From the NCBI GenBank assembly GCA_009380045.1, contig WHSN01000019.1, forward strand, positions 1 to 36,357: a stretch of DNA of 36,357 bases, written 5' to 3'. The notes under the pieces are model-generated. The model worked only from the letters and a program-made list of their open reading frames with translations. It searched no databases and was not told the origin of the DNA. Numbering within the stretch: the first letter of the stretch is position 1; each line of letters begins with the position of its first letter. The position numbers were made by a program, and so were the translations under genes. The stretch is from Luteitalea sp. (GTDB lineage: Bacteria > Acidobacteriota > Vicinamibacteria > Vicinamibacterales > CAVVIG01). Positions 33,454-36,357 of this stretch are shown here, in pieces.

Positions 33454-33954
33454 TCATCGGTAGTTACCGAACTGCAGGGCGACACCGAAATCGTGGCCGC
33501 GCAGGATGCGGATCGCCTCCTGCAGGTCGTCCTTCGAGGCCGCGCTGACCCGGACCTGGTCACCCTGGATCGAGGCCTGCACCTTCTTCAACTTGTTGTC
33601 CTTGATGAACTTCACAATCTCCCGCGCGGCCTCGATCGGAATGCCTTCCTGAATCGGCATCACGCGCCGCACCGTGCCTCCGGCCGCCGCCTCCGAGTCC
33701 TCGAGCTTGAAGTTCTTGGTCGGGACGCCGCGTCTGACCAGCCGCGTCTGCACGATCTCCCACAGCGCGGCCAGCTTGAACTCGCTGTCGGCGACGAGCG
33801 TGAGCGTCTTGTCGGTGGCGCTCAAGTCGATTTCCGCCACTGCGCCCTTGAAGTCGTATCGCTGCGCGACTTCCTTGCGGGCCTGGTTGAGCGCGTTATC
33901 GACTTCCTGAAAGTCCACCGGCGAGGTGATATCGAACGAGGGGTTCGAAGCCAT
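33454..33954 (-). CDS. yajQ: YajQ-family nucleotide-binding protein
   Basis: This is a 166-residue cytoplasmic protein from ATG 33954. The sequence is diagnostic from the first residues: SFDITSPVDFQEVDNALNQA, then RYDFKGAV, and near the end VQASIQGDQVRVSAASKDDL, closing in ALQFGNYR. The family has two ferredoxin-like RNP-type domains; some members bind cyclic di-GMP and modulate transcription, others bind tRNA or nucleotides. Length is the family norm. It follows the iron-permease-like gene after 9 bases on the same strand, so the two are co-transcribed. Confidence 0.97.
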   Translation of the reverse strand: MASNPSFDITSPVDFQEVDNALNQARKEVAQRYDFKGAVAEIDLSATDKTLTLVADSEFKLAALWEIVQTRLVRRGVPTKNFKLEDSEAAAGGTVRRVMPIQEGIPIEAAREIVKFIKDNKLKKVQASIQGDQVRVSAASKDDLQEAIRILRGHDFGVALQFGNYR

Positions 33955-33963
33955 TCCGACATC

Positions 33964-34422
33964 TTACTTGGTCGCCGCGCCCTTCCGGCGGTGCCGGTGC
34001 CGAGCCTCCTCGAGCGAGTGCGACTGCGTCAGGTCGATCTCGGTGCGGCACAGCCGGGCAAGCTCCTGATAGTGGCGGCCCAGTATGGTGAGCTCCTTCT
34101 CGGAGAGCGATTCGACGTCGATCAGGCGGTTGCTCGCGCCCTGCATCGCGGCGACCAGCTCGTTCAGTTTCAGCTGAATCGCCACCGCCCCCTTGTTCTG
34201 CGATCGCTGGATCAGGAACACCATCAGGAAGGTGACAATGGTCGTACTCGTATTGATGGCGAGCTGCCACGTATCCGAGTATCCGAAGAAGGGTCCGAGC
34301 AGTCCCCATGTCGCGACGACCGCGAGAGCCGACGAAAACGCGGTCGTGCTGCCGGTCCACGTGGTCACCGCTTCCGAGAACCGTTCGATACGGTCGCCGA
34401 TTGTTTCCTGTCTCTTGCGCAT
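33964..34422 (-). CDS. Low-affinity iron permease-family membrane protein
   Basis: This is a 152-residue inner-membrane protein from ATG 34422, chosen because AAGGAGGGG lies just upstream; a longer in-frame opening at 34470 lacks such a signal. Two helices (FSSALAVVATWGLLGPFF and NTSTTIVTFLMVFLIQ) are joined by GYSDTWQLAI and followed by QRSQNKGAVAIQLKLNELVA, the PF04120 pattern. The C-terminus is a polar, His/Arg-rich helix. The family name comes from fungal Fet4; iron transport by these short bacterial members is not established. It is the first gene of a unit with yajQ. Confidence 0.9.
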   Translation of the reverse strand: MRKRQETIGDRIERFSEAVTTWTGSTTAFSSALAVVATWGLLGPFFGYSDTWQLAINTSTTIVTFLMVFLIQRSQNKGAVAIQLKLNELVAAMQGASNRLIDVESLSEKELTILGRHYQELARLCRTEIDLTQSHSLEEARHRHRRKGAATK

Positions 34423-34661
34423 CGCCCCTCCTTGCCGCTGCAATAATAGAATGACGTGTGACTGCGGCATCCATGTCAGAGGCCACCGCGGGGCGGCTCT
34501 CCAGGGTCAGACCTGGCTCGAGCCGCATCCGCGCGAGCTGAGTCCGCGGAATCACGTGTGACTGGTCCACCAGCCTCCATGACGAAACCGCGAAGGCAGA
34601 CGTGACCACGAATTCCCGTGACTTCGTCGTCGGGTCCGACGCACCCCTGGGAGGGAATCGC
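34423..34661. other. Divergent intergenic region
   Basis: These 239 bases separate the minus-strand iron-permease-like gene from the plus-strand esterase gene and must carry both promoters. The sequence ataatagaat near 34443 is the most AT-rich stretch and could include a -10 for the minus strand. An in-frame GTG at 34602 belongs to this region and is not the preferred esterase start. Confidence 0.35.
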
Positions 34662-36254
34662 GTGAAACGTGTGCGCAGTGCCGCTGTCGCCGCCTTGTGC
34701 GTCTCGGCCGCCGTATGTGGGACGGCAAGTCGGGCCGCGACAGCCCAGGCGGCCACGCCCGGGGTGGACTCCGCCTTCAAGCGGTTCTGGGACGCCACGA
34801 CACCGCCGCAGGCGGCAACCGCCGCCGGTCAGATCGTGACATCCGGTGTGTTGTTCGACGACGCGTTTGCCCGGCTCGAGCGCGGTCGGACCTACACGGC
34901 CAAAGTGCCGCGCGGCATCGTTTCCCTCGTCCACCGGATTGGCGGCACGGACTTCCCGTGTGTGCTGGAGGTGCCTGGGACCTACGACCCCGGAAAGAAG
35001 TATCACGTCCGCGTGCAGCTTCACGGCGGTGTCGGGCGGCCCGAGGCCGCACCGCGCACGAACGGCATCGGGGCGCTGGCCGGCGCCGAGCAGATCTACG
35101 TGCTGCCCACCGCGTGGGCGTCGGCGGCGTGGTGGACCGACCGCCAGCTGACCAATCTCAGAGTGATCCTGGACACCGTGAAGCGCACTTACAACGTGGA
35201 CGAGAACAGGGTCGTGCTGTCCGGCGTGTCCGACGGCGGCACGGCTGCGTACTACGTGGCGATGCGCGACACGACGCCGTTCGCGGCCTTTCTGCCGCTG
35301 AATGGCACCCTCGCCGTGCTGCGCAACCGATCGATGCGCATCGACGGCGAGTTGACACCGAACAATCTGCGGAACAAGCCGATGTTCATCGTCAACGGCG
35401 GGCGCGATCCGCTGTACCCGGCGGCGGAGGTCGAGCCGTTCATCGAGCACCTGTCGAGGGGTGGTGTCGATCTGACCTACCGGCCGCAGCCGGAGGCGGG
35501 CCATAACACCGCATGGTGGCCCGAGGTGAAGGAGACGTTCGAACGCTTCGTTCGCGAGCATCCGCGGAATCCGCTGCCCGACCGGCTGACGTGGGAGAGC
35601 GATCTCGGCGGCGGGACGGGTCGCGCGCACTGGCTGGTCATCGACACGCTGATGCCGGCGGCGGGCGGACCGCCAACCCGGAGGGAGATGACCGATTTGA
35701 ACGACTTCACCACCGGGCCGCTGCCGAACTTCGGCCTGCGCGTCGCCGGCACGAGGATTCTCTCGATCGCCGAAGGGTCGAACGCCTCGATCTTCGATTT
35801 TCGTCCCGGCGACGTCGTTGTCAGCATCAACGGGACGATGGTCCCGGCCGGAACGAGTGTCCTCGAAGCGCTCGGCTCGTATCAGCCGAACCAGGTGCTG
35901 GGGTTCGTCGTGTCCCGAGGCGGCCGGTCGCTGGAGCTGACCGGATTCTTCATGTCGGCCGCCCCGGGCGGGGTGACGCCGCTGTTCCGTCGGACTTCGC
36001 CGACCGGCCGCGTCGACCTCGTGAAAACCGGCAACACGGTCGCGGTCACCAGCACCGGCGTCAGCGCCATCACCCTGCTGCTGTCGCCGGCCGCGTTCGA
36101 CTTCACGAAACCGGTCATCGTCACCGCCGGCGGCCGGACCGTGTTCGACGGCACGGTGACGAAGAACCTTGCGACGTTGATGACATGGGCGGCGCGCGAC
36201 AACGATCGCACGATGCTGTTCGGCGCGGAGCTGAAACTGAAGCTGACACCATGA
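34662..36254 (+). CDS. Secreted alpha/beta-hydrolase (esterase-like) with PDZ domain
   Basis: This is a 530-residue protein. GTG 34662 is chosen because GGGAGGG lies at 34649-34655 with 6-base spacing and the signal peptide starts there (VKRVRSAAVAALCVSAAV). The hydrolase part (about 80-305) has YHVRVQLHGGVGRP (oxyanion region), nucleophile S190 in LSGVSDGG, D249 in NGGRDPLYP and H281 in PEAGHNTAW, a complete triad arranged as in feruloyl/PHB-esterase-type enzymes. A PDZ-like domain follows at about 355-425 (FDFRPGDVVVSINGTMVPAG), then a ~100-residue beta-rich tail. The substrate is unknown; an ester or a peptide is possible. The stop overlaps the next start by four bases (ATGA). Confidence 0.85.
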   Translation: MKRVRSAAVAALCVSAAVCGTASRAATAQAATPGVDSAFKRFWDATTPPQAATAAGQIVTSGVLFDDAFARLERGRTYTAKVPRGIVSLVHRIGGTDFPCVLEVPGTYDPGKKYHVRVQLHGGVGRPEAAPRTNGIGALAGAEQIYVLPTAWASAAWWTDRQLTNLRVILDTVKRTYNVDENRVVLSGVSDGGTAAYYVAMRDTTPFAAFLPLNGTLAVLRNRSMRIDGELTPNNLRNKPMFIVNGGRDPLYPAAEVEPFIEHLSRGGVDLTYRPQPEAGHNTAWWPEVKETFERFVREHPRNPLPDRLTWESDLGGGTGRAHWLVIDTLMPAAGGPPTRREMTDLNDFTTGPLPNFGLRVAGTRILSIAEGSNASIFDFRPGDVVVSINGTMVPAGTSVLEALGSYQPNQVLGFVVSRGGRSLELTGFFMSAAPGGVTPLFRRTSPTGRVDLVKTGNTVAVTSTGVSAITLLLSPAAFDFTKPVIVTAGGRTVFDGTVTKNLATLMTWAARDNDRTMLFGAELKLKLTP

Positions 36255-36357
36255 TTGCGTTCTCCGGCGTGAGCAAGCAGTACGGCCGTCAGGTCCTGTT
36301 CGTCGACACCTCGTTCCAGCTGAACCCGGGTGAGAAGGTCGGCCTGGTCGGCCCGAA
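36251..36357 (+). CDS. ABC-F-type ATPase, N-terminal fragment
   Basis: Only the first 35 codons lie in the window. MIAFSGVSKQYGRQVLFVDT, then FQLNPGEKVGLVGPN shows the start of an ATP-binding cassette with the Walker A motif beginning at the very edge. The GVSKQYGRQVLF opening with no membrane domain is typical of ABC-F (Uup/EttA-like) proteins, which work on the ribosome; a transporter ATPase cannot be excluded. It overlaps the esterase stop (ATGA), so the two genes are translationally coupled. Confidence 0.75.
   Translation, partial: MIAFSGVSKQYGRQVLFVDTSFQLNPGEKVGLVGP

Noticed and set aside
31792-34446. Very long open frame on the plus strand opposite treY, yajQ and the permease gene
   Set aside because: It is antisense to three clear genes, has no domain, and such frames are expected opposite GC-rich coding DNA.
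1-36357. CRISPR arrays, tRNA or rRNA genes, insertion sequences, prophage genes
   Set aside because: No regular spaced repeats, no cloverleaf or rRNA segments noticed, and no transposase, integrase or phage motifs seen on reading.

Overview
The window is high-GC DNA that is densely packed with genes on both strands. It looks like a Gram-negative soil-type bacterium: there are secreted beta-propeller proteins, an outer-membrane beta-barrel, a lipoprotein, MHYT- and hybrid-type histidine kinases and a trehalose-synthesis gene. The combination of secreted NHL proteins, a spermidine-synthase-like fusion with TPRs and a decayed PQQ-dehydrogenase tail suggests Acidobacteriota (Vicinamibacteria-like). 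That placement is inference; no rRNA or other phylogenetic marker is present. I saw no tRNA, rRNA, CRISPR array, insertion sequence or phage gene.

Layout. Positions 1-2287 (minus) hold a secreted ankyrin-repeat protein cut by the window edge, a frame-broken remnant of a PQQ-dependent dehydrogenase C-terminus, and a secreted NHL propeller. Positions 2388-5609 (plus) hold a large membrane/spermidine-synthase-like/TPR fusion. A less GC-rich gap without a convincing gene follows (5610-6258), then a small basic AT-hook protein closed by a perfect 13-bp hairpin. Positions 7144-17781 are a long plus-strand run: MHYT hybrid histidine kinase; a TIR-domain membrane protein overlapping a secreted binding-protein-like gene; a GT-C-like membrane protein; a Big/PKD lipoprotein; a FadL-like outer-membrane protein; and a GT4 glycosyltransferase.

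Positions 17810-20432 (minus) carry a CHRD protein and an ABC ATPase-PP2C phosphatase pair. Then come an MHS-family transporter (plus), a flavodoxin-like oxidoreductase (minus), a second NHL propeller with a DUF4920 protein (plus), and a hybrid kinase-response regulator pair (minus). A metallophosphoesterase-nucleotidyltransferase pair (plus, 27202-28794) is followed by a minus-strand block: phospholipase D-family protein, TreY, YajQ and a low-affinity iron permease-like protein. The window ends with a secreted esterase-like protein fused to a PDZ domain, whose stop codon overlaps the start of an ABC-F ATPase that runs off the edge.

The most distinctive system is at 9483-12301. A TIR domain with its catalytic-position glutamate retained sits in the cytoplasm, is joined through three predicted membrane helices to an extracytoplasmic domain, and overlaps by 32 bases a secreted protein that resembles TAXI-type binding proteins. 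A 12-bp palindrome lies at the putative promoter. This could be a membrane-spanning sensor with a nucleotide-consuming TIR output; the function is inference.
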